This document shows positions 17,852-26,899 of a stretch of 64,000 nucleotides of DNA, piece after piece. The stretch spans positions 1-64,000 of the forward strand of contig NZ_QHLQ01000015.1 of assembly GCF_011813015.1 (NCBI RefSeq), read 5' to 3'. Position numbers and translations under genes: made by a program. Under the pieces are notes generated by a model. That model saw nothing but the letters and a program-made list of their open reading frames with translations, was not told the DNA's origin and searched no databases. The number at the start of each line of letters is the position of its first letter. Within the stretch, counting starts at the first letter, position 1. The stretch comes from Parasedimentitalea denitrificans. Its GTDB lineage: Bacteria; Pseudomonadota; Alphaproteobacteria; Rhodobacterales; Rhodobacteraceae.

Positions 17852-18634
17852 ATGAGTAATCCTACATTTGAGTTCAGCCGCGCGATCACCCGGCGCCCCT
17901 CTGCCTGCATTGTCGATGGGCTGCGTGCCAAAGACATCGGCACCCCGGATCTGGACCGGATGCAACAGGCCCACACTGCCTATGTGGCAGCACTAAAAAG
18001 CACTGGGGCCGAAGTAACTGAGTTGGAACCGTTAGAAGGGTTTCCAGATGCAGTGTTTGTCGAAGACACTACCCTGTGCCTGCCACAGGGCGCGATCATG
18101 ATGCACCCCGGTGCCCCATCCCGCGTCGGCGAAGTCGCCGAAATGGCGACAACTGTGCGAAGCCTATACTCCGATGTCCGCCAGATTAAGGGGCCAGGCC
18201 ACATCGAAGGCGGCGACATCCTGGTCACAGCACGGGAAATTCTAGTTGGTCGATCAGACCGAACAGATGCGGCAGGCGTTGCCGAACTGGCCGAAATCAC
18301 CGCCGAATGGGGCCACAGTCTGCGTGAAGTCTTCACACCACCTGGTGTGCTGCATTTCAAAACCGATTGTTCGCTGATGGATGGAGAAACCATTCTATCC
18401 ACCAAACGTCTGAATGCCTCGGGATGTTTTGAAGGATACAGGGTGCTACACGTTGCTGAGGGAGAGGAAGCCGCCGCCAATGCGATCCGCTTTAACAACT
18501 TGGTGCTGATGGCTGCCGGTTTCCCTCGGACCGCTGAAATACTGGACAAAGCCGGGTTTGAGGTCGTAGAAATCGACAACACTGAGTGCGCCAAGCTTGA
18601 CGGTGGGATGTCCTGTCTGTCCCTAAGGTTCTAA
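17852..18634 (+). CDS. ddaH: Dimethylarginine dimethylaminohydrolase
   Basis: Hydrolase of the guanidino-group-modifying superfamily, 260 residues, converting N-omega-methylated arginines to citrulline and (di)methylamine. Catalytic residues align with the Pseudomonas enzyme: E119 (GHIEGGD), H168 (VLHFK) and nucleophile C255 in GGMSCLSLRF at the C-terminus; FPDAVFVEDT is also typical. It lies 15 bases after aruI in the same operon. Its presence suggests that the transporter and operon serve methylarginines released from protein turnover as well as arginine. Confidence 0.9.
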   Translation: MSNPTFEFSRAITRRPSACIVDGLRAKDIGTPDLDRMQQAHTAYVAALKSTGAEVTELEPLEGFPDAVFVEDTTLCLPQGAIMMHPGAPSRVGEVAEMATTVRSLYSDVRQIKGPGHIEGGDILVTAREILVGRSDRTDAAGVAELAEITAEWGHSLREVFTPPGVLHFKTDCSLMDGETILSTKRLNASGCFEGYRVLHVAEGEEAAANAIRFNNLVLMAAGFPRTAEILDKAGFEVVEIDNTECAKLDGGMSCLSLRF

Positions 18635-18652
18635 GCCTTAGTGCTATTCTGC

Positions 18653-18693
18653 CAGCCCTTGGTCCAATGTTATAACCGTTGGTCTAAGGGCTG
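18653..18693 (+). terminator. Inverted repeat after the aru-ddaH operon
   Basis: CAGCCCTT (18653-18660) and AAGGGCTG (18686-18693) form an 8-base-pair stem with a long internal region that itself carries two TTGGTC copies. It sits just after the operon stop and may be a weak terminator or a regulatory palindrome for the next gene; there is no T-run. Confidence 0.4.
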
Positions 18694-18789
18694 ATCTTAT
18701 GGCGGACGTCCAAAAACAGCAGTCCGCAGATGTAACATTGCCTGTCACCGTTTTTTCTGGAAATGTCGTGCAAAACAGGAGCAAGACAG

Positions 18790-19587
18790 ATGCAGCAGGC
18801 AGAAGATTTTCGAGCAGAGAGCTCAGCTCTGGCCAATATTCTTGAGGACCTGCCAGTGTCCGTGTTTCACCAGCCGACCCTGTTTAAAGACTGGACCATC
18901 GACCATGTCTTGGGTCATCTGCACCTGTTCAATGTGGCTGCACTAACTTCGATCAAGGGGCCAGAAGCCTTTGCGGAGTTCATTGATCCTGTTGTTACAG
19001 ACATGCAAATGGGCAAGTCCATTTTGGAATGCCAATTTCCCTGGTTAAACGGACTGACTGGGCCGGACTTGTTTAAGGCCTGGCGCAAAGGTGCCGACGA
19101 ATGCGCTGACGCCTTTGCTCTGGCCGATCCAAAAGAACGGGTAAAATGGATCGGGCCGGACATGAGTACCCTCAGCTCTATCACCGCCCGACAAATGGAG
19201 ACTTGGGCCCATGGCCAAGCGGTATTTGATCTGCTGGGTCTTGACCGCCAAGAACAGGACCGCATCCGCAACATTGCCCATCTCGGTAACGCTACGTTTG
19301 GCTGGACCTTCCTTAATCGCAAAGAAGAGGTTCCCGCCCCTGCCCCATACTTAGAATTAACTGGGCCGTCGGGTGCTGTTTGGCATTGGAACGAACCGCA
19401 AGATGACAACGTTGTGCGCGGTCAGGCTGTCGAGTTTGCCCAAGTTGTTACTCAGACCCGTAACATTGCCGATACTTCGCTGAGTGTAACCGGTGATACA
19501 GCACGCTGCTGGATGGAAAACGCTCAGTGCTTTGCTGGTCCACCGATTTCGCCACCTGCCAAAGGGCAACGTTACAAGGCAACCTAG
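18790..19587 (+). CDS. DinB-like TIGR03084-type protein
   Basis: Soluble protein of 265 residues resembling the mycothiol-dependent maleylpyruvate isomerase/DinB-like four-helix fold, with the metal-site pattern WTIDHVLGHLHLFN near 40 and METWAHGQAVFDLLG near 145. Such proteins often bind a metal and act in thiol-dependent reactions, but no reaction can be assigned. Start 18790 is chosen because AGGAGC precedes this ATG; a start at 18763 is less likely. It stands apart from the upstream operon by about 150 bases and ends at a bidirectional terminator. Confidence 0.7.
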   Translation: MQQAEDFRAESSALANILEDLPVSVFHQPTLFKDWTIDHVLGHLHLFNVAALTSIKGPEAFAEFIDPVVTDMQMGKSILECQFPWLNGLTGPDLFKAWRKGADECADAFALADPKERVKWIGPDMSTLSSITARQMETWAHGQAVFDLLGLDRQEQDRIRNIAHLGNATFGWTFLNRKEEVPAPAPYLELTGPSGAVWHWNEPQDDNVVRGQAVEFAQVVTQTRNIADTSLSVTGDTARCWMENAQCFAGPPISPPAKGQRYKAT

Positions 19588-19618
19588 CCTAGCCACATCA
19601 TCGGTACAGGCCATAAAA

Positions 19619-19647
19619 AAGGGCGCAGGTTTTATCTTGCGCCCCTT
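19619..19647. terminator. Bidirectional terminator
   Basis: Stem AAGGGCGCAGG / CTTGCGCCCCTT with a short loop, preceded by an A-run and followed by TTAT, between convergent genes. The GGGCGCA/TGCGCCC core is perfect. Confidence 0.85.
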
Positions 19648-19671
19648 ATCTATTAGACTTGATAGCTCAAC

Positions 19672-20721
19672 TTAACGTGCAGGCAGCGGCATCCAGTCAG
19701 GAACCGACACATCCGCATGGGCGAACTGAGGCAGTTTGGCCGAAAGGTCTGCCATGTTTTTGATATCACCCGTCATCAGCATTTCCTGAGTGATCAATGT
19801 CGGTGGTACAATCACGTTGTGAGCAACCTCTTCGCCTGCCAACAGCATGGCAAGTGTACGTACAGAGACTTCACCAACCACTGCAGGGTTGGTTGCTGCG
19901 GTCGCTGCCCAAGCACTGTTGTCTTCCAACATTGCCGAAATGTCAGCCGTGGACACATCTGCCGAGTAAATTTTGATCTGTTCGCTCATACCAGCTTCGT
20001 CGACTGCAATTTTGACGCCCTTGGCGAATTCATCATAGGGCGCGAACATCACGGTGATATCCGGGTTGGCCTGCAATACCGAGCGCGCCTGGTTAGCTAC
20101 AGAGTTCGCGATCGGATTGTCCAGCGTGCCAAAAACAGCGGCTTCGTCAATGCCTGCGTATTTCTCGCGAAAGATCTTCCAGGTTTCGTCGCGACGGTCC
20201 AGTGGCGCGATACCAGGTACATAAACATACCCAGCCTTCCAGGCTTCACCATTATCGATGACCGCCTGTTCCAACGCTAAGCGGGCCAGATCCCGGTCTG
20301 ACTGTTCGACCTGTGGCACCGCTGGGTTTTCGACATTAACGTCAAATGCCACGACTTTAATGCCAGCATCCAGTGCCCGCTGAACAGCGTCTTGCATAGA
20401 CTCAGTCAGGCCGTGCTGCACGATAATCCCATCGACTCCCAAGGCGATTGCTTGATCTACCATGTCAGCCTGAAGAGCGGCATCCTGACGGCTGTCGAAA
20501 ATACGAAGGTCTACACCAATAGCTGCGGCCTGGCTCTCGACGCCTGACAAATAGGCCTGAAAGAAATCACCAGTAGAAAGGTAACGCACCAAGGCGATTT
20601 TAACGTCGCCAGCGTTATCAAACGGCGCTGGCATGTCTGCCGCAAGTGCCGGTGAAAACCCTGCGGCGAGTGCCACCGCACTGCTCGCCAGTTTCATGAA
20701 TACTCGACGTGAAAAGTCCAT
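19672..20721 (-). CDS. Sugar ABC transporter binding protein, Tat-type signal
   Basis: Periplasmic binding protein of the ribose/galactose (Peripla_BP_4) class, about 349 residues. The N-terminus SRRVFMKLASSAVALAAG fits a twin-arginine export signal, unusual for this family, with cleavage near ALA-ADM. Family features include ALGVDGIIVQHG and VVAFDVNVENPAVPQVEQSD. Start 20721 follows an AGGGAG site at good spacing; 20727 is an alternative, and a longer frame to 21183 overlaps the permease. Context with mtnK, mtnA and an aldolase points to 5-methylthioribose or 5-deoxyribose as ligand. Confidence 0.88.
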   Translation of the reverse strand: MDFSRRVFMKLASSAVALAAGFSPALAADMPAPFDNAGDVKIALVRYLSTGDFFQAYLSGVESQAAAIGVDLRIFDSRQDAALQADMVDQAIALGVDGIIVQHGLTESMQDAVQRALDAGIKVVAFDVNVENPAVPQVEQSDRDLARLALEQAVIDNGEAWKAGYVYVPGIAPLDRRDETWKIFREKYAGIDEAAVFGTLDNPIANSVANQARSVLQANPDITVMFAPYDEFAKGVKIAVDEAGMSEQIKIYSADVSTADISAMLEDNSAWAATAATNPAVVGEVSVRTLAMLLAGEEVAHNVIVPPTLITQEMLMTGDIKNMADLSAKLPQFAHADVSVPDWMPLPAR

Positions 20722-20756
20722 TTCCATTCTCCCTTTTGATATTTTTGTTAGTGGCC

Positions 20757-21815
20757 CTAATGAGCCCCTCCGCGTTTTGACAAAGCGAAGGTGAAGACAA
20801 GTGCTACGACTAAAACCGCGCCCTTGACGAAATCTTGGGTGTAGTAAGGGGCGTTCATCATCGTCAGCCCTTGCAGAAGAATGCCGATGAACAAAGCGCC
20901 GATGATGGTGCCAAATGCGTTGGGCTTTGCTGCGCCCAGAACCGCGAACCCGATGAGCGCGGCCGCAACTGAATCCAGCAACAGATTGTTGCCCGAAGCG
21001 ATATCCCCACGCCCCAATCGGGCCGCCAGCAATATGCCACCAACAGAGGCCAGCACACCCGATATCATATAGGCAAGAACCTTGTACCGATTGACATTGG
21101 CCCCAGCCAGGCTTGCGGCGCGTTGGTTCGAGCCAATGGCGTACATGACACGTCCATGCCGGGTCAGCTCCATGAATCCCCATACCAACAGACCAACGAC
21201 CAGCAATATAATCACAGAGACAGGTATGAGGTTGTCGATGAAGAAGTCGAACCGGTGTCGACCAAGCGCCAGAAATGCCTTTGAAAAGGTTCCCTCGGCC
21301 ACACGCCCGTCCGGCAAGGTCATACCTGTAGCGATTGAGCGCCCCTGGGTGGGAATTCGTTGAAGGCCTACCAGTAGGAACATCATACCCAAGGTTGCCA
21401 AGAGGTCAGGCACCCGCATTTTCACGATGAGGAGCCCGTTGATCAGCCCAACTACAGCGCCCATGGCGAGACACATCCCAACCGCAGTTACGGCGCTTAA
21501 TTCCCAGACGACCAAAACATAAGATGACAACATCAGAGAAGTGGTCGCCACCGAACCGATGGAAAGATCGAAACCATCAACCACCAGTGTCACGGTCACA
21601 CCAAGGGCCAGAATGCCGGTGATTGCCACTGACTGGAAAATGAACACCGCGCTATAGGGCCCCATAAAGCCTTCGGCAAAAATACTGAAGAACAGAACTA
21701 ACCCAAGGGTCAGCGCAATAAAGCCGTACCGGATTGCAAATTCAGTCACTGTTAGTTTGGGTTTCACGTGTAGCGCGGTGTCGGACAGCGTGTCGTTTGA
21801 GGTTTCAGATTGCAT
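20757..21815 (-). CDS. Sugar ABC transporter permease (RbsC type)
   Basis: Inner-membrane permease of about 352 residues with numerous hydrophobic segments and the family motifs VVDGFDLSIGSVA and AIGSNQRAASLAGANV. Start 21815 is preferred (MQSETSN); it overlaps the end of the ATPase gene by 11 bases, indicating translational coupling. Forms the membrane part of the importer with the binding protein encoded downstream. Confidence 0.9.
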   Translation of the reverse strand: MQSETSNDTLSDTALHVKPKLTVTEFAIRYGFIALTLGLVLFFSIFAEGFMGPYSAVFIFQSVAITGILALGVTVTLVVDGFDLSIGSVATTSLMLSSYVLVVWELSAVTAVGMCLAMGAVVGLINGLLIVKMRVPDLLATLGMMFLLVGLQRIPTQGRSIATGMTLPDGRVAEGTFSKAFLALGRHRFDFFIDNLIPVSVIILLVVGLLVWGFMELTRHGRVMYAIGSNQRAASLAGANVNRYKVLAYMISGVLASVGGILLAARLGRGDIASGNNLLLDSVAAALIGFAVLGAAKPNAFGTIIGALFIGILLQGLTMMNAPYYTQDFVKGAVLVVALVFTFALSKRGGAH

Positions 21816-23331
21816 GTTCTGTCTTGTCCGTTGTTTCACTTTGTTGCCCAGCGACCTGAGTCAGCACGCGCGCCAGATCAACATTGTCGTTTCGGTGATC
21901 TCCAACAATTGTATGATCGGCCATCACAATAATTCGGTCAGAAATTTCCAGTGCCTCGTCCATTTCAGCCACTAAAACGACAGTGGCGCGGGTATCGGCG
22001 GTCTCTCGAATTTTGTGGCCAATATCGCGGCGGGCTTTGATGTCAACGCCTTGAAAAGGCTCGTCCAGCACCAGAAGGTTTGAGGCTTCGGATAGCCAGC
22101 GCCCCACCATGACTTTTTGCTGGTTGCCACCTGACAGGCTACCAATCTCATCCCCGTCGCTCTGGCACACAATTCCCAGATCAGTAATTGTGCACTGCGC
22201 CTTAGTCCGCTCGCTTCGGCGGTTCAGAAAGGAAAAGGCAGAGTGCCTATCAAGAAACGGTATGGTGATGTTCCGGGAAATATCAAAATCCTGCACCACC
22301 GCGTTGCTGGCCCGATCCTTGGGGCACAAAAAAACGCCTGCATTGATGGCCTGCCGCTGCGTGATGGGGTGATACGGTTTTCCATGCAGGCTCATGCTGC
22401 CGGTTATTGGCTGTCCTAAACCGAACAATATATTGGCAAAATCCGTCTTTCCGCTTCCTACAAGGCCGGTAATAGCCACGACCTCATTTGCATGCAGGTC
22501 AAGCGAGAAGGGTTTGGATCCGGGGCGCAGAGAGATATCACTCAGTCGTATAACTGGCGCGCCAGCCTCCGGGATGTGAACATCCACATCCGTCATGGCA
22601 TGCCCTAGCATGGCTTTTACAGCGCCCTCATAATCCAGTGGAGCTGTCTCGAACACACCCGAGATTATTCCGTCGCGCATACTAACGATACGGTCGGCAA
22701 TGCGGCGAATATCAGACATGCGATGTGAAATATAAAGAATGGCCGCACCGGCGTCGCGCAAACGGTCTAGCAACCTGAACAGTCTCTGGGCCTCAACAGC
22801 GGACAACGACGACGTTGGCTCGTCAAGAATAAGAAGCTTGGGCTTATGGGCCATGGCCCGGGCAATGGCTACCAATTGCCGGTCTGCCAAGCCCAGTTCG
22901 CTAACCGTTTGTGTCACGTCAACGTTCAACTCCATGGCAGCGGCTATTTTACGCGCCTCAGCGCGATGCTTTCGTTTATTTAGGAAAAAGCCACTTCCCG
23001 GTGCTGTCAAATGGTCAAGCATCAGGTTTGAGGCGATGTCCAAGTCAGGAATAACGCCGTCATTAATACTTTGATGAACCGTTACCACACCTGCACGAAT
23101 AGCTTCAGACGGGCTGGATGGACTGAACGGCTCGCCACCCAAAGTGATCGTGCCAGCGTTCGCTGTGTGAACTCCACATAGGATTTTTACCAGTGTTGAT
23201 TTCCCAGCCCCATTGGCCCCCATCAGAACGGTGATCTCACCAGGGTTCAGCACTAGATCAACACCCCGCAAGACATCGTTGGCACCAAACACCTTGGTGA
23301 TCCCCGCCAGTTTCACAGCATCATTCCGCAC
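21805..23331 (-). CDS. Sugar ABC transporter ATP-binding protein (RbsA type)
   Basis: Double-ATPase subunit of about 508 residues. The first nucleotide-binding domain has Walker A GANGAGKST and Walker B LLILDEPTSSLS but lacks a canonical LSGGQ, while the second has GLVGSGKTD, SLSGGNQQKVMVGRWL and LLVLDEPFQGVD, the asymmetry usual for this family. A GTG at 23331 with GGGAGGG upstream gives the normal N-terminal length; an ATG at 23376 lacks a ribosome-binding site and would begin almost inside the candidate operator. First gene of the three-gene transporter operon. Confidence 0.88.
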   Translation of the reverse strand: MRNDAVKLAGITKVFGANDVLRGVDLVLNPGEITVLMGANGAGKSTLVKILCGVHTANAGTITLGGEPFSPSSPSEAIRAGVVTVHQSINDGVIPDLDIASNLMLDHLTAPGSGFFLNKRKHRAEARKIAAAMELNVDVTQTVSELGLADRQLVAIARAMAHKPKLLILDEPTSSLSAVEAQRLFRLLDRLRDAGAAILYISHRMSDIRRIADRIVSMRDGIISGVFETAPLDYEGAVKAMLGHAMTDVDVHIPEAGAPVIRLSDISLRPGSKPFSLDLHANEVVAITGLVGSGKTDFANILFGLGQPITGSMSLHGKPYHPITQRQAINAGVFLCPKDRASNAVVQDFDISRNITIPFLDRHSAFSFLNRRSERTKAQCTITDLGIVCQSDGDEIGSLSGGNQQKVMVGRWLSEASNLLVLDEPFQGVDIKARRDIGHKIRETADTRATVVLVAEMDEALEISDRIIVMADHTIVGDHRNDNVDLARVLTQVAGQQSETTDKTEHAI

Positions 23332-23378
23332 CGGTTTCCCTCCCTGATACGGAAGCCTAATGGCCACTTCTGTCATAT

Positions 23379-23394
23379 GTCAACAACTATTGAC
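23379..23394. promoter_or_regulatory. Candidate SorC-family operator GTCAA-N6-TTGAC
   Basis: A perfect inverted repeat of GTCAA and TTGAC lies between the divergent ABC operon and mtnK. The same half-sites recur between the regulator gene and the aldolase gene at 26823-26851, making it a likely site of the SorC-type regulator. Confidence 0.55.
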
Positions 23395-23459
23395 TTTTGA
23401 ATGAGGCTCTAGAAGATTGCTGTTAACACTACGGGAATTAACTGTTGCAAGGGGGCAAA

Positions 23460-24734
23460 ATGAACAAAGTGGATCCAAGTTACCAACCGCTGACCACCGA
23501 TATGCTGGCAATTCGGCTTGGGAAAATCGATGCCCTTACCACCCTATTAGGCACGGACACATCCACTTGGACATCCAAGGAAGTTGGTGACGGGAACCTG
23601 AATTTGGTTTTCATTGTCCAAAGCGATCAAGGCAGTGTGATCGTCAAACAGGCGCTTCCTTATGTTCGGCTTGTGGGCGACAGTTGGCCGCTGCCACTAA
23701 GACGATCTTATTTTGAGTACCATGCTCTAATTCGTCAGGACAAACGGGCGCCTGATACCGTGCCCGAAGTCTATTACTTTGACGAAACTCAAGCCATTAT
23801 TGTAATGGAGTACTTTAACTCCCACGTCATTCTGCGGCAAAGCATGATGGCTGGAAAAACACATAGCGGACTGGCCGAGACTTTAGGTTTATACTGTGCA
23901 CGCACTTTATTTCGTGGCTCAGACCTAAGTATGAACACAGCGAATCGCAAAGCAGACATGGCCTTGTTCGCCAATAGTGTAGAGCTGTGCGACATCACCG
24001 AAACGCTGGTATTTTCCGACCCGTATTTTAACGCTGAACGAAACCACCATACACCGCAGCTAGATGCCCTAGTGGCCACACTGCGAAGTGACGTGGATTT
24101 AAAAGTCGAAGCCCACCACTTAAAAGCCAAATTCTGCAATAACGCAGAAACTATGCTGCATGGCGATCTGCACACGGGCTCGGTCATGGTCAGCGACACC
24201 GAGACAAAGGTAATCGACCCAGAGTTTGCGCTCTATGGGCCTATGGGCTTTGATATTGGTATGCTTCTGGCCAATTTTTGGATGGCCTATTTCGCTCAAC
24301 CCGGCCACGCCGAGGCACCGGGTGCACGTGTAGCGTACCAAGAATGGATCTTAGGTGTCGTCGACGAGATTTGGACAATTTTCAGCACAGAGTTCTCACG
24401 ACTGTGGCGTGAAGAGAGAACAGGAATTCTATACGAGAAAACGCTATTCGAAGATCAAGGGCATGCACTGGCCAGCGAACAGGCACTTAGCCACCGTCTG
24501 AATGACATCTGGCAGGACACGCTTGGCTTTGCGGGCGTCGAAATCATTCGACGCACGTTGAGCCTGGCCCATATCGCCGAGAACGAAACTATAGAAAATG
24601 ATGAACTGAGAGCGGATTGCGAAGCGCGTGGGCTCAAACTAGGCCGGGCGCTTGTTGTTAATCGAACCCGGATGAATTCCATGGCGTCGGTCCATGATCT
24701 GGCTCGTGTAATTGCTGTGGAGGCAAAAGAATGA
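23460..24734 (+). CDS. mtnK: S-methyl-5-thioribose kinase
   Basis: Phosphorylates 5-methylthioribose (and probably 5-deoxyribose) on C1. The 424-residue protein shows the MtnK pattern: [10 protein letters not shown] nucleotide loop, [11 protein letters not shown] with the ATP-site Lys, the catalytic [12 protein letters not shown] and [16 protein letters not shown] motifs. The ATG at 23460 follows AGGGGG; a TTG at 23445 is less likely. It overlaps mtnA by four bases. No mtnP or nucleosidase is nearby, so the free sugar probably enters by the adjacent ABC transporter. Confidence 0.93.
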   Translation: MNKVDPSYQPLTTDMLAIRLGKIDALTTLLGTDTSTWTSKEVGDGNLNLVFIVQSDQGSVIVKQALPYVRLVGDSWPLPLRRSYFEYHALIRQDKRAPDTVPEVYYFDETQAIIVMEYFNSHVILRQSMMAGKTHSGLAETLGLYCARTLFRGSDLSMNTANRKADMALFANSVELCDITETLVFSDPYFNAERNHHTPQLDALVATLRSDVDLKVEAHHLKAKFCNNAETMLHGDLHTGSVMVSDTETKVIDPEFALYGPMGFDIGMLLANFWMAYFAQPGHAEAPGARVAYQEWILGVVDEIWTIFSTEFSRLWREERTGILYEKTLFEDQGHALASEQALSHRLNDIWQDTLGFAGVEIIRRTLSLAHIAENETIENDELRADCEARGLKLGRALVVNRTRMNSMASVHDLARVIAVEAKE

Positions 24735-25831
24735 AAGTTGGCGCTAAGCACTATCGCTCAATTTGGTATGATGATGCAGAGCAGGTGGTGAAAATTATCG
24801 ACCAACGCTGGCTGCCCCATGAATTCCGCGTCGTCAATTTGAAGAGCCGCAATGACTTCGCCGTCGCTATCCGTGACATGTGGGTGCGCGGTGCCCCTCT
24901 GATCGGCGCTACGGCGGCCTTTGCTGTGTCTGAAGAAATGAAGCGTGATGCTTCTGACGCTTCGTTGAATGAAACATGGGAGATTTTGCATGAAACCCGC
25001 CCGACAGCGATCAACCTACGTTGGGCGCTAAACGAAATGCGCGCGCGGCTTAAAGATCTTCCCGAAGCCGACCGTGCAGCAGCAGCACATATCCTTGCAC
25101 AACAGATTTGCGAAGAAGATGTCGAGTGCAACCGCCAAATCGGACTTAATGGTCTGGAAATAATTAAAAAAATTGCCGCAGCAAAGAAACCTGGCGAAGC
25201 CGTGAACATCCTAACTCACTGCAATGCTGGCTGGCTGGCGACGGTGGATTGGGGTACTGCTACCTCGCCAATGTACCATGCTGCCGAGGCTGGTATTCCC
25301 GTCCATATATGGGTTGATGAGACTCGCCCCCGCAATCAGGGCGCGCAGTTGACCGCTTGGGAAATGGACAGCCATGGGATGTCGCACAAACTGATCGTCG
25401 ACAATGCTGGTGGCCACTTGATGCAGCACGGTGACGTCGACCTAGTGATTGTTGGGACAGATCGCACCACCTCGCACGGGGATGTCTGCAACAAGATCGG
25501 CACTTATCTAAAGGCGCTGGCGGCACGGGATAACAATATCCCGTTCTATGTGGCCCTGCCATCTCCGACCATTGACTGGACCCTAAAGGACGGTGTCGCG
25601 GAAATTCCGATTGAAGAACGCGATGGCGATGAAGTGACCAAAGTCTGGGGTAAGATGGAAGATGGTCGCGTCGGCCAGATTCAAATTTGCCCCGATGGCA
25701 CACCAGGTGGTAATCCGGCCTTTGATGTTACACCAGCGCGCTTGGTAACAGGCCTGATCACGGAACGGGGAATATGTGATGCCTCTGCCGAAGGTCTTGC
25801 TGAATTGTTCCCTGAGCGGGTTCTGAACTAA
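24731..25831 (+). CDS. mtnA: S-methyl-5-thioribose-1-phosphate isomerase
   Basis: Isomerises methylthioribose-1-phosphate to methylthioribulose-1-phosphate. At 366 residues it has the family length, with catalytic Cys164 in THCNAG and Asp244 in [19 protein letters not shown], plus the N-terminal [15 protein letters not shown] motif. ATGA overlap with mtnK shows translational coupling, and its stop overlaps that of the convergent regulator gene. The later mtnB-mtnD enzymes of the methionine salvage pathway are absent here, which favours the aldolase-based shunt. Confidence 0.94.
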   Translation: MKVGAKHYRSIWYDDAEQVVKIIDQRWLPHEFRVVNLKSRNDFAVAIRDMWVRGAPLIGATAAFAVSEEMKRDASDASLNETWEILHETRPTAINLRWALNEMRARLKDLPEADRAAAAHILAQQICEEDVECNRQIGLNGLEIIKKIAAAKKPGEAVNILTHCNAGWLATVDWGTATSPMYHAAEAGIPVHIWVDETRPRNQGAQLTAWEMDSHGMSHKLIVDNAGGHLMQHGDVDLVIVGTDRTTSHGDVCNKIGTYLKALAARDNNIPFYVALPSPTIDWTLKDGVAEIPIEERDGDEVTKVWGKMEDGRVGQIQICPDGTPGGNPAFDVTPARLVTGLITERGICDASAEGLAELFPERVLN

Positions 25832-26802
25832 TTCGCAGTCTCTAGCATTAGCCGGGCGGTTTCGTTGCTTGTCACAACATGAGTAACGCAGCCACCCGCG
25901 ATGGCGGATAGCATTGGCGCCACCTTGGACGCCCCTTCGGAGACCAGCAAGCCAACCTCTAATCCTTGGAGATTATCAAGGGTGATACCAATCATTCGAT
26001 CGTCCAATTCACCAGGGATGGCTTGCCCTTCTGCGTCAATGAACCGTCCGCACAGCACACCTGTCGCCCCCTGTTTGACATACCAATCCAAATCGGAGCG
26101 ACTGGCTAAACCACTGCTGACAATATGGCTATCCGGCTCACATGAACCAGCGGCAAACAGGGCTTTATTACAATGACCTAAGGCATCAAGCTGACTCTTG
26201 ATAATAGGTTCATCCCTTAATCGCGCCGCAAGGTCCGGATCGCTAAGCACCGCTGGGGCATGCAGGTTGATACATTTTGCCCCTAAATTCTGTGCCATAT
26301 GCGCTGAACAGACCTCGGCGGCAAACCCATATGGCGTTGCCATGGATCCGACCAGTTGAGATACCGTAACGTCACTAATTTTCGTCTGTTCAATGGCTTC
26401 AGCAACTTCAAAAATTGTCCGTCCCCATGCAACACCCAGCCGGTCACCGGGGGCTAATAGACTGGGCAGCCAATCGGCGGCACCCCGCGCCACTCGCATC
26501 AGCGCCTCTTCCTCGGTTCCTTTTCCTCGGGGTAAAACAAATGCCGCCTGAAGACCAAATTTCTCACGCAGATCCTCAGCCAACTGATGACTTGTAAAAA
26601 CCTCCGGTGCCAAACTGATACGAATGTACCCTCGTTCTCGGGCTTCCTGAAGGTAATTCACCACAGTCGCTCGTGAGACTTGAAGCAATTTTGCAATCTC
26701 AGTCTGGTTCAACCCATCATGATAGTACATCCACGCTGCTTCGATCACGATGCTCTCACCGCTCACCTGCCCGGCTGTCCGTCTGCGTTGTGAAGTAGCC
26801 AT
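25828..26802 (-). CDS. SorC/DeoR-type sugar-binding regulator
   Basis: Transcription factor of 324 residues with an N-terminal helix-turn-helix ([30 protein letters not shown], about residues 30-60) and a C-terminal sugar-phosphate isomerase-like effector domain ([28 protein letters not shown]). ATG at 26802 follows AAAGGAGG; the longer frame to 26997 overlaps the divergent aldolase gene. SorC-family proteins bind phosphorylated sugars, so methylthioribose- or deoxyribose-1-phosphate is a reasonable effector. It is embedded between mtnA and the aldolase gene. Confidence 0.9.
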   Translation of the reverse strand: MATSQRRRTAGQVSGESIVIEAAWMYYHDGLNQTEIAKLLQVSRATVVNYLQEARERGYIRISLAPEVFTSHQLAEDLREKFGLQAAFVLPRGKGTEEEALMRVARGAADWLPSLLAPGDRLGVAWGRTIFEVAEAIEQTKISDVTVSQLVGSMATPYGFAAEVCSAHMAQNLGAKCINLHAPAVLSDPDLAARLRDEPIIKSQLDALGHCNKALFAAGSCEPDSHIVSSGLASRSDLDWYVKQGATGVLCGRFIDAEGQAIPGELDDRMIGITLDNLQGLEVGLLVSEGASKVAPMLSAIAGGCVTHVVTSNETARLMLETAN

Positions 26803-26822
26803 AGAATACCCTCCTTTAGTTA

Positions 26823-26851
26823 TTTGACACCACATGCTGACATTTGTCAAA
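26823..26851. promoter_or_regulatory. Candidate operator TTTGACA-N15-TGTCAAA
   Basis: Perfect 7-base inverted repeat with a 15-base spacer (half-site centres 22 bases apart, about two helical turns) between the divergent regulator and aldolase genes. It shares the TTGAC/GTCAA half-site with the site at 23379-23394. Confidence 0.55.
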
Positions 26852-26899
26852 AAGTATGCTCTAACGCGAGAAACGCACACTTGAAAGGGTATATTGGCC

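Noticed and set aside
20722..21183. N-terminal extension of the sugar-binding protein frame
   Set aside because: It overlaps the permease gene in another frame, and the Tat-like signal peptide marks 20721 as the real start.
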